DNA from: Zygnema cylindricum
Taxonomy: Eukaryota; Streptophyta; Zygnematophyceae; Zygnematales; Zygnemataceae
DNA: 14,977 nt
NCBI GenBank assembly: GCA_037447655.1
Contig: JBBHKE010002368.1
Location: 1-14,977, forward strand
Direction: 5' to 3'
The translations under genes were made by a program, and so were the position numbers. This document shows, one piece after another, positions 1 through 8,054 of the stretch (positions within the stretch are counted from its first letter, which is position 1; each line of letters starts with the position of its first letter). The notes under the pieces are model-generated. The model made no database searches and was not told the origin of the DNA. It saw nothing but the letters and a program-made list of their open reading frames with translations.

Positions 1-424
<424 letters not shown>

Positions 425-430
<6 letters not shown>

Positions 431-600
431 GTCAAATGTCTAACAATGTCTAATGTCACATGTCGAACGTCGCATGTCGAACATCTAATGTCAAATGCCA
501 AACTTTTGACGTCTAATGTTAGTGTCTGACATCAGCAGGCAAATTGTCAAATGTCTAATGTCAAATGTCAAATGTCAAATGTCAAATGTCAAATTTCCAA
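425..600. repeat. 7-bp tandem array AATGTCA/AAATGTC
   Basis: Degenerate at 425-535, then regular AAATGTC units at about 546-592. Reverse-complemented it reads GACATTT, close to the GGACATT array at 8573-8890. Confidence 0.75.
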
Positions 601-684
601 TTCTCCTGTCGAATAATCAACATAGAATGCATACTGTTTAATGTCCAATTTTTAATTCCAATGCTGAATGTTTAGTGTCAACGC

Positions 685-903
685 TACACCGCGAATCGCT
701 ATTAGAGTTAATGTTTTTTTTGCCACTTAATACATCTTTTCTCCGTACACACTTGTCGGATTGTGGATCTGACGGTGGCGATTGAAAGGTAAGGTTCTCA
801 GCTTCTGATTGGCGGTCTCTAACTGAAAATTGGACAAGTGTACGGAGAAAAGATGTTTTAAGCGGCGAAAAAATTGTTAACCCTAATAGCGATTCACAGT
901 GTA
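685..903. mobile_element. MITE-like element with about 72-bp terminal inverted repeats
   Basis: The left arm (685-757) and the reverse complement of the right arm (833-903) align along their full length with 9 mismatches and one 2-bp gap. Both share GAATCGCTATTAG and ACATCTTTTCTCCGTACAC. The ends read TACACCGCG and CAGTGTA, so TA could be the target duplication, as in Tc1/mariner-type elements. The unique centre is about 75 bp and has no coding capacity. Confidence 0.85.
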
Positions 904-1224
904 ATATCCATGCACATGTTTATATTCAATATTTTTTCCTTCTTTTAAAGAAGTTTCAATTTAAAAATAGTTCCATAAAAATTATGTTCGATTCATCATC
1001 ATAATCACTCTACTTATTTTTTCCACTAGAAGAAAAACAAACATATGGGATATAAAAAGAATTTGCAACGAATCGCACATTGAAATAACAAAACCGCATA
1101 CTCTAAAACCACATATTTCTTTGAAAAAAAGGTTGAAATTAAGAGGCATATCTTCATCAGCTCTTTCAAAAAATAAGATAAACATCTCATCATAAAGTTG
1201 GAAAACAATCCAAACCTCACCTGC

Positions 1225-1225
<1 letters not shown>
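904..1225. other. AT-rich intron sequence, nothing recognised
   Basis: Unique AT-rich DNA between the MITE and the GA microsatellite. No exon of the diflavin reductase was found on the minus strand here, and no RNA gene was recognised. Confidence 0.5.
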
Positions 1226-1226
<1 letters not shown>

Positions 1227-1291
<65 letters not shown>

Positions 1292-1345
1292 AAAGAGAGA
1301 GAGAAAGTGACGCAAAGAGAAAAAGAGAGGGAGAGAGAGGAAAGT
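1227..1345. repeat. (AG)n microsatellite with degenerate GA flank
   Basis: Pure AG from about 1227 to 1283, then GAAAGAG/GGGAGAG variants. It lies immediately inside intron 3, just after the donor at 1355, so the sense transcript is CU-rich. Confidence 0.9.
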
Positions 1346-1355
1346 TATCGCTTAC

Positions 1356-1460
1356 GTTAAAAGCCGGGTATCCAGAATCCCCCAATCCAAAAACAGCATA
1401 ATGGAGTCCTGAGAGCCATCGGGGCCCCAAAGCTTTCCTCAAAAGTCGCTTCCAAAACCG
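1356..1460 (-). other. NDOR1/ATR3: Diflavin reductase exon 3
   Basis: The acceptor GTGCAG precedes 1460 and the donor GTAAGC follows 1356; both junctions are phase 0. The exon encodes 35 residues: RFWKRLLRKALGPRWLSGL, then HYAVFGLGDSGYPAFN. FGLGDSxY is the third FMN loop of the flavodoxin fold. The next expected motif (FVAKKL in relatives) is not found in the 1.35 kb to the left. Confidence 0.88.
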
Positions 1461-3549
1461 CTGCACCCGTTGACCAGATTTGACCGTCATTGACCAGCTT
1501 TGACCGTCATTGACCAGCTTTGACCACCATTGACCAACTTTGACTGCCATTGATCGTTACTGACTACAGTTCAAAAGCGTGGACTGTTACTTTTAAGGTT
1601 TTTTAGGGTTTTTTAAGGGTTTTATAGGATGACCATTACCGATTATGTTGACCATTACTAACTGCCGTTGACCGTCACTGACTACAGTTGACTGTTACCC
1701 GTTACTGATTACTGGACAAATACTGACAATTATAAACTGTAGTTGACTGTTACTAACGACCGTTGAGCGTTACGGAATACCGTTGGATACCATTGACTAC
1801 AGGTCACATCCCGTTGACTGTTAGTGCTACCATTGACCGTTGACCATTACGGACTATTACTAATACTGATGACCAAGTTTGACCATCTTTGACCAACTTT
1901 GACCATTACTGATTACCGTTAACTGCTGTTGACCGTTGACTACCGTTGACCACTGACTGTTACGAATTACAGTTCACCGCTACTGACCCTTACTCACTGT
2001 CGTTGACCGTTCCTGACTACCATTGACTGTTACTGATTACCGTTGACTGATACTGACTACCGTTGACCATTACTATACTGCCCATCGCTATTAGAGTTAA
2101 CGACTCTAATTTGCGTGAGTGTTTTTTTTACCGGAAACCATAAATTAGTGTTAACAAAACTGTTTAGTTAAGTGGCCCATAATGTGCCACATGGCCCACA
2201 ATTCAGTGTAATAGAGTTACCATAATTCAGTGTAGATAATTCTAATAGAGTGTTAACATAAATTAGTGTGGCCGATTATAATAGTGTAATTTAGTGTCGT
2301 TAATTATAATAAAGTGTTATATCGATTTTGGTACTTTCGGATTGGATTTCGGTATTGGATGGGATTGGGGCGTATTCCATACTAATTCATGATTTGATTC
2401 AGAAAAAATCGCAAAATTCACTGTTAATGATGTTGACCAATAGAGTTGACTAATAGCAGTAAAAGAAGAAAAATGAGGCACTAATTGACAACAATGTTTG
2501 AAAACAAAAAAACATGGAGAAATTTTACACAAATTAGTGTGGACCGATATTGGGTCGTAAAAGGGGCACGTAAAATACTATTGACTAATAGCATTGACCA
2601 ATTAAAATCCGTCTCCGGAAAGATTTCATATATATTTTAACTAGAATGTCAATAAATATTGTTGACTCATAATCTTGACCTAGAGTTGTTGACTAACAAT
2701 CGGTGTTGACCAATTAAAAACTACTTTTTGAAAGAGTTAAAACACGTTTTAACTAGAATGTTGACAAATAGTGTTGACTTACAATGTGAACAGGTATTAC
2801 AAACCGTACAGGATACACATTACCTTTAATAGTGAAACATTTTGTACCAAATTTGTAGCAAGGGATAAAATATAGCTATTATATTGTATGGAATAACGTA
2901 TAAAAGGATACAGTATTACATACAGAACTTGAGACGCCTCGATAATATAATCGAAAGCGAAAATATTGTATCAAATATCGTATATAAAATATTATATCGT
3001 AAGAAATTCGATAATGTCCATCAGTAGTATTTCTCTAGTCTGGGCACCAACCAAAAAACACACTTCAAAGTAAAGAAATCCTTTTCTTTTTCTTGTTTTT
3101 TCCAATTTCAAAGTATCTCTAATTTTAATCTGTTCGTATTTCTCTATTGAAATTGGGTCGAACTATTCCCAGATTTTTCTTTTTTTCAATTAAAGAGGAA
3201 ACAGATGTACGAACTATTTCGGCGATCAATTTGTTGCTTAATATCAATCTGATATATGACTCAATAAATTAATTTATGTTGACATGTATTAATATACGTT
3301 AATTTTATATTGACATGTATTAATATATTTTTCTTTATATTGATATGTATTAATATATATTGATTTGTCAAATAAAGGACAGGCCGTCGAACAGGCGGAG
3401 AATGTTTCAATCTTTTTTAAATGCTTTTTTATTTTTCGTAAGTCACATTTCAAAAACAAATTATGACTTTTTCCACCTCTATGACAATTTTTTAACTGGT
3501 CGAGATTTCTCGCCATACATACTCTCTCTCTCTATATATATATATAAAT

Positions 3550-3594
<45 letters not shown>

Positions 3595-5174
3595 TTGTAC
3601 AATTTGGCATGTGTGCGAAAAAAATGAAGTTGTACATCGAAACTTTCTGTGTGTGTTTTTGAGTTTATAGAATTATATTTGTGCAATTTTATATAATTAT
3701 GTTTGTACAATTTTATTTAATTATGTTTGTAAAATTTCCACTTCCCGTCTTTTAGTGCACGAGAGATGTACTCTTAAGACTATGAACGTATTGGTCGTCA
3801 AAATTATTCGTCTCTAAAAATATTGCTCTCTCCAAACTATTAAATTCGAGGGAGAAAATTTTAGAAAGAACAAAAGTAGAAACAGGAACTGGGAACGCTG
3901 ATCGTTATCCGTAATGATTAACGACAATTGCCAAACAGCAACCGTCGGGGCAAACGGCAAATAATAATTAACAGAAATAGCAAATGGAAAACTAAACTAT
4001 ATGTTGACTAATGGCGATGACCAATAATTGCGTTGACCAATAATAGTGTTGACTAATGCTAGTGTTGACCAATAATTGTGTTGACCAATAATAGTGTTGA
4101 CTAATGCTAGTGTTGACCAATTTAAACCATTTTAAAAAAAATAATAAACATGCGTTTTAACGAACAAAAAACAAAGAAAAACCATAATTTTTCTAGTAAA
4201 AACTAATAAAAAGATTATCGTATAGTAACATATGTTTTAACTTTTAAAAAACAAAAAAAAAAAAAAAACAAAAAAAACATGATTTTTTAAATAAAAACGA
4301 ATAAATGTTATGTTTCGACAAAAAGTGTTTACCAAAAATAGTGTTGACTAACAAGGTAAAAAAAAAGGGGGCGGGGATCTAATAGAGGGGGAGGGGGGGA
4401 GGGGGGAGGGGGGGCAGGGGGGGTTGGGGAGAGGGAGGGATGGGAGGGGAGAGGGAGGAAGGGAGGGCGAGGGAGGGAGGGGAGGAGAAGGGAGGGAAGG
4501 GGGAGGGAGGGAGAGGAGGGAGGGGGGGAGGGAGGGAGAGAGGGGGGGAAGGGAGGGAGGGGAGAGGGAGGGGGGAGGGAGGGGGAGAGGGAAAGGGACG
4601 GAAAGGGAGGGAGGGGAAGGGAGAGAGTAAGGAGAGCGAGAGAGAGGGAGTGAGAGAGAGGGGAGCGGAGCGGGAGCGGGAGTGAGGGAGAGAGAGGGAG
4701 AGAGAGAGAGAGAGAGAGAAGGGGGGCCTACCTTCATATTGGAGGGAGGGTCTCCTTGTCCTGTAGTGGACGCAAAAAAAACGACAAAGGGGTGGAGAGG
4801 GAGGTCGTCCTAAAACCCCCTCGAAAAAAATATATATATAATAATAATAAATAAACAAAATAATCAAATAAATAAATATATAAATAACAGTAAGAATAAC
4901 AATTATAAAAAAAAAAAAAAAAAAATCGTAATAATAATAATAATCTAAAAAAAAAAACTGTCGTACCACATGGAACGCGTCTAAGGCAGAAAATACAAAA
5001 AAAAAAAAAAAAAAAAAAAAAAACGGAAACTGTATGGTTCACCGTACCACAGGGAACGCGTCCATGGGCATGATTTTTGTCCTGTAGTGCCGCCTCCCCG
5101 CCTCCCTCGCTGCGTGCTCCGCCACGTCCCTCGCGTTGCCCGGTCTGCGATCCGTACAGAATCACCACCGACAT
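1356..5174 (-). CDS. NDOR1/ATR3: NADPH-dependent diflavin oxidoreductase, N-terminal FMN domain, partial, with a frameshift
   Basis: Three exons: 5174-5048, 4809-4732 and 1460-1356, each bounded by GT..AG. They spell a flavodoxin domain. The N-terminal strand and phosphate loop read VVILYGSQTG then NARDVAEHAAREAGRR (residues 3-28). The second FMN loop is ASTTGQGDPPSNMK (55-68). The third is YAVFGLGDSGY (89-99). The order and spacing match NDOR1/ATR3/Tah18 closely, including the MDxFPV stretch before exon 2 and FWKRLL after it. Known family role: a cytosolic protein that passes electrons from NADPH through FAD and FMN to Dre2/anamorsin for cytosolic iron-sulfur assembly. The connecting, FAD and NADP domains (about 500 residues) are not in the window; intron 3 runs off the left end or the gene is truncated. 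One extra base between SQTG and NA breaks the frame, so this copy is either a pseudogene or has a sequencing error. Family assignment is firm; functional state is open. Confidence 0.85.
1469..2075. repeat. TTGAC array with 10-bp period
   Basis: I count 26 TTGAC on the plus strand. In the best parts the period is exactly 10: TTGACCGTCA and TTGACCAGCT alternate near 1480-1530, and GTTGACCGTC with ACTGACTACA near 1650-1700. It lies in intron 2 of the diflavin reductase and starts 9 bp from the exon 3 acceptor. TTGAC(C/T) is the W-box core bound by WRKY factors, but here the motif may only reflect the repeat unit. Confidence 0.8.
2076..2330. mobile_element. Decayed MITE fragments
   Basis: ATCGCTATTAGAGTTAA at 2084-2100 is identical to the left-arm core of the element at 685-903. 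After it come several AATTCAGTGTA, AATAGAGT and AATTAGTGT pieces resembling its ends. GGCCCA occurs twice in about 30 bp. It looks like nested or fragmented copies; borders are unclear. Confidence 0.5.
2581..2795. repeat. Two-copy direct repeat, period about 108-112 bp
   Basis: TTGACTAA..TTGACCAATTAAAA recurs at 2581 and 2689, and TTTTAACTAGAATGT at 2635 and 2747. A related stretch, GTTGACCAATTTAAA with CGTTTTAACG, is at 4112-4165, so this is a dispersed intronic repeat family. Confidence 0.7.
2796..3275. other. AT-rich intron sequence without a gene
   Basis: Contains many ATATTGTAT/CGTATA-type words around 2870-3010 and a T-rich stretch after 3060. No exon or RNA gene was recognised. Confidence 0.5.
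3276..3365. repeat. Three-copy tandem repeat of 30-31 bp
   Basis: TTGACATGTATTAATATA begins at 3279 and 3310; a variant, TTGATATGTATTAATATA, begins at 3340. It is AT-rich and intronic. Confidence 0.8.
3521..3592. repeat. (CT)n followed by (AT)n microsatellite
   Basis: A short CTCTCTCTCT runs into about 60 bp of alternating AT with two AAAT interruptions. Confidence 0.95.
4003..4123. repeat. 16-bp TTGAC monomers in a 48-bp higher-order unit
   Basis: Monomers GTTGACCAATAATTG(C/T), GTTGACCAATAATAGT and GTTGACTAATGCTAGT repeat in that order. The trimer at 4016-4063 recurs at 4064-4111 with very few changes. Every monomer carries TGACC or TGACT. It is preceded by a 13-bp monomer and followed by a partial one. 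Confidence 0.85.
4124..4386. other. A-rich linker with decayed TTGAC repeat pieces
   Basis: Poly-A and AAAC stretches, with GTTTTAAC words at about 4153 and 4230 and a further GTTGACTAAC at about 4341, related to the repeats at 2581-2795 and 4003-4123. Confidence 0.5.
4387..4429 (+). repeat. G-run with strong G-quadruplex potential
   Basis: Runs of 4 to 7 G separated by one or two bases (A, CA, TT) give at least five G tracts within 43 bp. It is in diflavin reductase intron 2, and the G-rich strand is the template strand. Confidence 0.8.
4430..4720. repeat. GGGA/GAGA-rich purine tract
   Basis: Almost pure purine on the plus strand, ending in (GA)n at 4697-4720 beside the exon 2 donor of the diflavin reductase. 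The sense strand is therefore CU-rich from 10 bp into intron 2. Confidence 0.85.
4732..4809 (-). other. NDOR1/ATR3: Diflavin reductase exon 2
   Basis: The acceptor TTTTAG lies just before 4809 and the donor GTAGGC just after 4732, both phase 0. The 26 residues run DDLPLHPFVVFFASTTGQGD then PPSNMK. This is the second FMN-contact loop of the flavodoxin domain (TTGQGDPP) with its preceding hydrophobic strand. Between MDAFPV (exon 1) and this loop the spacing equals that recalled for human NDOR1, which supports the exon 1 donor choice. Confidence 0.88.
4962..4981 (-). repeat. Echo of exon 1 end inside diflavin reductase intron 1
   Basis: The 20 bp at 4962-4981 match 5043-5062 (end of exon 1 plus donor) with one mismatch, 81 bp apart. 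Read on the minus strand, an AG (CCTTAG) and GTACGA flank ACGCGTTCCATGTG, so it looks like a 14-nt microexon. Both copies also follow AAACTGT on the plus strand. Confidence 0.75.
4997..5023. repeat. Poly-A run in intron 1
   Basis: A run of about 27 A on the plus strand (poly-U in the sense transcript), between the echo and exon 1. Confidence 0.9.
5048..5174 (-). other. NDOR1/ATR3: Diflavin reductase exon 1 (contains +1 frameshift)
   Basis: The ATG at 5174-5172 opens MSVVILYGSQTG. The next codons in that frame give unrelated Gly/Arg-rich sequence. Skipping one base in the ACCGGGC stretch (plus-strand 5138-5144) gives NARDVAEHAAREAGRR and then TKIMPMDAFPV, which is family-like to the end. The donor after the GTG codon is GTACGG. 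The length is 127 nt, which is 42 codons plus one extra base. The start is the only sensible Met, because family members begin a few residues before the (V/I)LYGSQTG strand. Confidence 0.8.
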
Positions 5175-5245
5175 TCTGACCGCCGTTGACCGCCGTTGAC
5201 TTTGACCGCCGTTGACTTCCGTGGACTGACGTTGACTTTGGCCGC
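5175..5245. promoter_or_regulatory. TTGAC cluster in the diflavin reductase 5' leader
   Basis: TTGACCGCCG/TTGACTT repeats begin at the base before the start codon region and give five TTGAC within about 65 bp. Placement makes a leader or promoter role possible. The same motif forms intronic arrays elsewhere, so it may be only repeat sequence. No clear TATA box was seen for this gene. Confidence 0.35.
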
Positions 5246-5285
5246 CGTCGTCTTTTCACCGTCGTGTAGCTTCCGCCTTTTTCGA

Positions 5286-7085
5286 AACGGAGAGGTGGAG
5301 AGGGAGGGAGAGGTGGGAGAGGGAGGGAGAGGTGAGAGGAGGGAGAAGTGGAGAGGGAGAGGTGGAGAGGGAGAGAGAGGTGGAGAGGGGAAGTGGAGAG
5401 GGAGGGAGAGGTGGAGAGGGAGGGAGAGGTGGAGAGGGAGAGAGAAGTGGAGAGGGAGGGAGAGGTGGAGAGGAGGGAGAAGTGGAGAGGGAGGGAGAGG
5501 TGGAGAGGGAGGGAGAGGTGGAGAGGGAGGGAGAAGTGGAGAGGGAGGAGAGGTGGAGAGGGAGGGAGAGGTGGAGAGGGAGGAGAGGGGGAGAGGGAGG
5601 AGAGAGGTGGAGGAGGGAGGGAGAAGTGGAGAGGGAGGGGAGAGGTGGAGAGGCAGGGAGAGGTGGAGAGGAGGGAGAAGTGGAGAGGGAGGGAGAGGTG
5701 GAGAGGGAGGGAGAGGTGGAGAGGGAGGGAGAGGTGGAGAGGGAGGGAGAGGTGGAGAGGAGGGAGGTGGAGAGGGAGGGAGAGGTGGAGAGGAGGAGAA
5801 GTGGAGAGGGAGGGAGAGGTGGAGAGGGAGGGAGAGGTGGAGAGGGAGGGAGAAGTGGAGAGGGAGGGAGAGGTGGAGAGGGAGGGAGAGGTGGAGAGGG
5901 AGGGAGAGGTGGAGAGGGAGGAGAGGTGGAGAGGGAGGGAGAAGTGGAGAGGGAGGGAGAGGTGGAGAGGGCAGGGAGAGGTGGAGAGGGAGGAAGTGGA
6001 GAGGGAGGGAGAGGTGGAGAGGGAGGGAGAAGGGTGGAGAGGGAGGGAGAGGTGGAGAGGGAGGGAGAGGTGGAGAGGGAGGGAGAGTGGAGAGGGAGGA
6101 GAGGTGGAGAGGGAGGGAGAAGTGGAGAGGGAGGGAGAGGTGGAGAGGCAGGGAGAGGTGAGAGGGAGAGAAAGGAGAGGGAGAGGGAGGAGAAGTGGAG
6201 AGGGAGGGAGAGGTGGAGAGAGGAGGGAGAGGTGGAGAGGGAGGGGAGAGTGGAGAGGGAGGGAGAGGTGGAGAGGGAGGGAGAGAGTGGAGAGGGAGGG
6301 AGAGGTGGAGAGGGAGGGAGAGGGGAGGGAGAGGGAGGAGAGGAGAGGAGGGAGAGGTGGAGAGGGAGAGAGAAGTGGAGAGGGAGGGAGAGGTGGAGAG
6401 GGAGGGAGAGTGGAGAGGGAGGGAGAGTGGAGAGGGAGGAGAGGTGGAGAGGAGGGAGAGGTGGAGAGGGAGGGAGAGGTGGAGAGGGAGGGAGAGGTGA
6501 GAGGAGGGAGAGGTGGAGAGGGAGGAGAGGGAGTGGAGGAGGGAGGAGAGGTGGAGAGGGAGGGAGAGGTGGGAGAGGGAGGGAGAAGTGAGAGGGAGGG
6601 AGAGGTGGAGAGGAGGGAGAGGTGGAGAGGAGGGAGAGGGAGGAGGAGGGAGAGGGAGAGGAGGAGAGTGGAGAGGAGGAGAGGTGGAGAGGGAGGAAGT
6701 GGAGAGGCAGGGAGAGGTGAGAGGGAGAGAAGTGGAGAGGGAGGGAGAGGTGGAGAGGGAGGAGAGGTGGAGAGGAGGAGAAGGTGGAGAGGGAGGGAGA
6801 AGTGGAGAGGGAGGGAGAGGTGGAGGGGAGGGAGAGGTGGAGAGGGAGGGAGAGGTGGAGAGGGAGGGAGAGGTGGAGAGGGAGGGAGAGGTGGAGAGGG
6901 AGGGAGAGGTGGAGAGGGAGGGAGAGGTGGAGAGGGAGGGAGAGGTGGAGAGGGAGGGAGAGGTGGAGAGGGGAGGGAGAGGTGGAGAGGGAGGGAGAGG
7001 TAGAGAGGGAGGGAGAGGTAGAGAGGGGGAGGGAGAGGGAGAGGGAGAGGAGAGGGAGAGGTAGAGGAAGGCAGAGGGGAAGAAG
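5286..7085. repeat. 18-bp GA-rich minisatellite, about 1.8 kb
   Basis: The unit is GGTGGAGAGGGAGGGAGA, repeated on the order of 100 times. Variants are GGAGAA for GGAGAG, one-base losses of G, and short AGTGGAG forms. The most regular block is 6830-7010. The unit is purine except for one T. Frequent one-base indels switch the reading frame, so the very long Ser/Pro/Leu and Glu/Gly/Arg open frames are not genes. It lies between the two genes, upstream of the diflavin reductase. Confidence 0.95.
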
Positions 7086-7195
7086 TTGAGTGAGGAGGAG
7101 GAATATAGGGAGAGAGAGGGGAAGGGAGGGGGAGAGGGAGAGTGAGGGGGAGAGGGAGGAGAGGGAGGGAGAGGGAGGAGAGAGAGAGGAAACAA
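7086..7195. repeat. Degenerate GA-rich border of the minisatellite
   Basis: GAGGGAGAG-type purine DNA without the GGTGG element, fading into unique sequence at about 7200. Confidence 0.8.
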
Positions 7196-7254
7196 GGGAA
7201 TCGAGCCGATATGAATCGAGCAGAAGTGAACCGAAGTGCTGCAGACGCAAAATT

Positions 7255-7650
7255 GCAGCCGTACGTCCATCATATATGTCCGTACATTCGTACTACCGTA
7301 CATCAAGACATTTGTACACCCATTCGTCCGTACATCAAGACATCCGTACATTTGTACATTGGTTCAATACTTCAATTCATGCATACATCCATACATATGT
7401 ACATTCAGACATTAGTACAATTTCGTACATCTATATATCCGTACATCTATATATCCGTACATCTATATATCCGTACATCTATATATCCGTACATCTATAT
7501 ATCCGTACATCTACAAGCGAATGGCCCAACCGTACATAAAAGGTACGGACGATGATTTTTTATCCACGCAATCGGATGACGTGTACTGCCCCGCAGTGAA
7601 GCGCTCGAATATGTCCACGTAGCTTTCAATTATTGTTCGTACGGTGTCCG
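7255..7650. repeat. GTAC-dense block with a 16-bp tandem array
   Basis: I count 21 GTAC in about 390 bp, where about 1.5 would be expected. At 7424-7513 it becomes a regular 16-bp array, CGTACATCTATATATC, of about 5.6 copies. It is 200-570 bp upstream of the hydrolase TATA box. GTAC is the core recognised by plant SBP/SPL factors, including the copper regulator SPL7; relevance here is inference. Confidence 0.8.
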
Positions 7651-7724
7651 TACGTCCACCGACATTTTTTTATGAATGCACACGTCTTTTATATTTTTAG
7701 AATCTAGATGAACATTTTAGTTTC

Positions 7725-7838
7725 CGCACGATATTTATAGTTCGCACTGAATGTCGCACGATACCGAACTTTCTAGCGAAATGAGTGATTTTTCGCACGT
7801 TTTGGCGAATTTCGCACTGAATTATCGCACTTTATAAA
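7725..7838 (+). promoter_or_regulatory. Probable hydrolase promoter: six CGCAC motifs and a TATA box
   Basis: TATAAA lies at 7833-7838 (TTTATAAAAT), about 220 bp before the proposed ATG. Six same-strand CGCAC motifs start at 7725, 7743, 7755, 7794, 7813 and 7826, the last ending 2 bases before TATA. Their spacing (18, 12, then 19, 13) shows that a three-motif module was duplicated with a period near 70 bp. A start site near 7865 is expected from the TATA position. No binding factor is assigned. Confidence 0.5.
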
Positions 7839-7907
7839 ATCTATCAGGTTCGAACTAAATGGTCCCATGCGTTTCCAGTTACCAGTTTCCCAGTTTTCGA
7901 TCTGGTG

Positions 7908-7912
<5 letters not shown>

Positions 7913-7959
<47 letters not shown>

Positions 7960-7975
7960 CCTCCCTACCGTCCCT
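7913..7975 (+). promoter_or_regulatory. CT tract (Y-patch-like) in the hydrolase 5' leader
   Basis: An uninterrupted (CT)n of about 40 bases runs into CCCTCCCTCC. CT-rich patches near the transcription start are a known plant core-promoter element, and here the tract lies downstream of the TATA box and before the ATG. It is also a simple microsatellite, so function is inferred. Confidence 0.45.
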
Positions 7976-8054
7976 CTCCCCACCACCCCTCTATCTCCCC
8001 CCTTTCTTTTTTTTATCCCTCCTCTCCCTCCCCCTTTTATCCACACATCTCTAA

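Noticed and set aside
1055-1090. Minus-strand FVAN reading that might be the next diflavin reductase exon (expected FVAKKL)
   Set aside because: No AG acceptor directly before it, and the following residues do not match the family.
1590-1640. Interstitial plant telomere repeat (TTTAGGG)
   Set aside because: Only one or two degenerate TTTTAGGG-like words, without a regular 7-bp array.
4348-4969. Ser/Pro/Leu-rich minus frames near 4.4-4.9 kb
   Set aside because: Translation of the CT-rich strand of a purine tract. The only real coding part is exon 2 of the diflavin reductase (4809-4732), in a different frame over the TTGQGD loop.
5162-7351. Very long open frames across the minisatellite (Ser/Pro/Leu on minus, Glu/Gly/Arg on plus)
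   Set aside because: They are by-products of an 18-bp unit with no stops; several frames are open at once, and one-base indels change frame without penalty.
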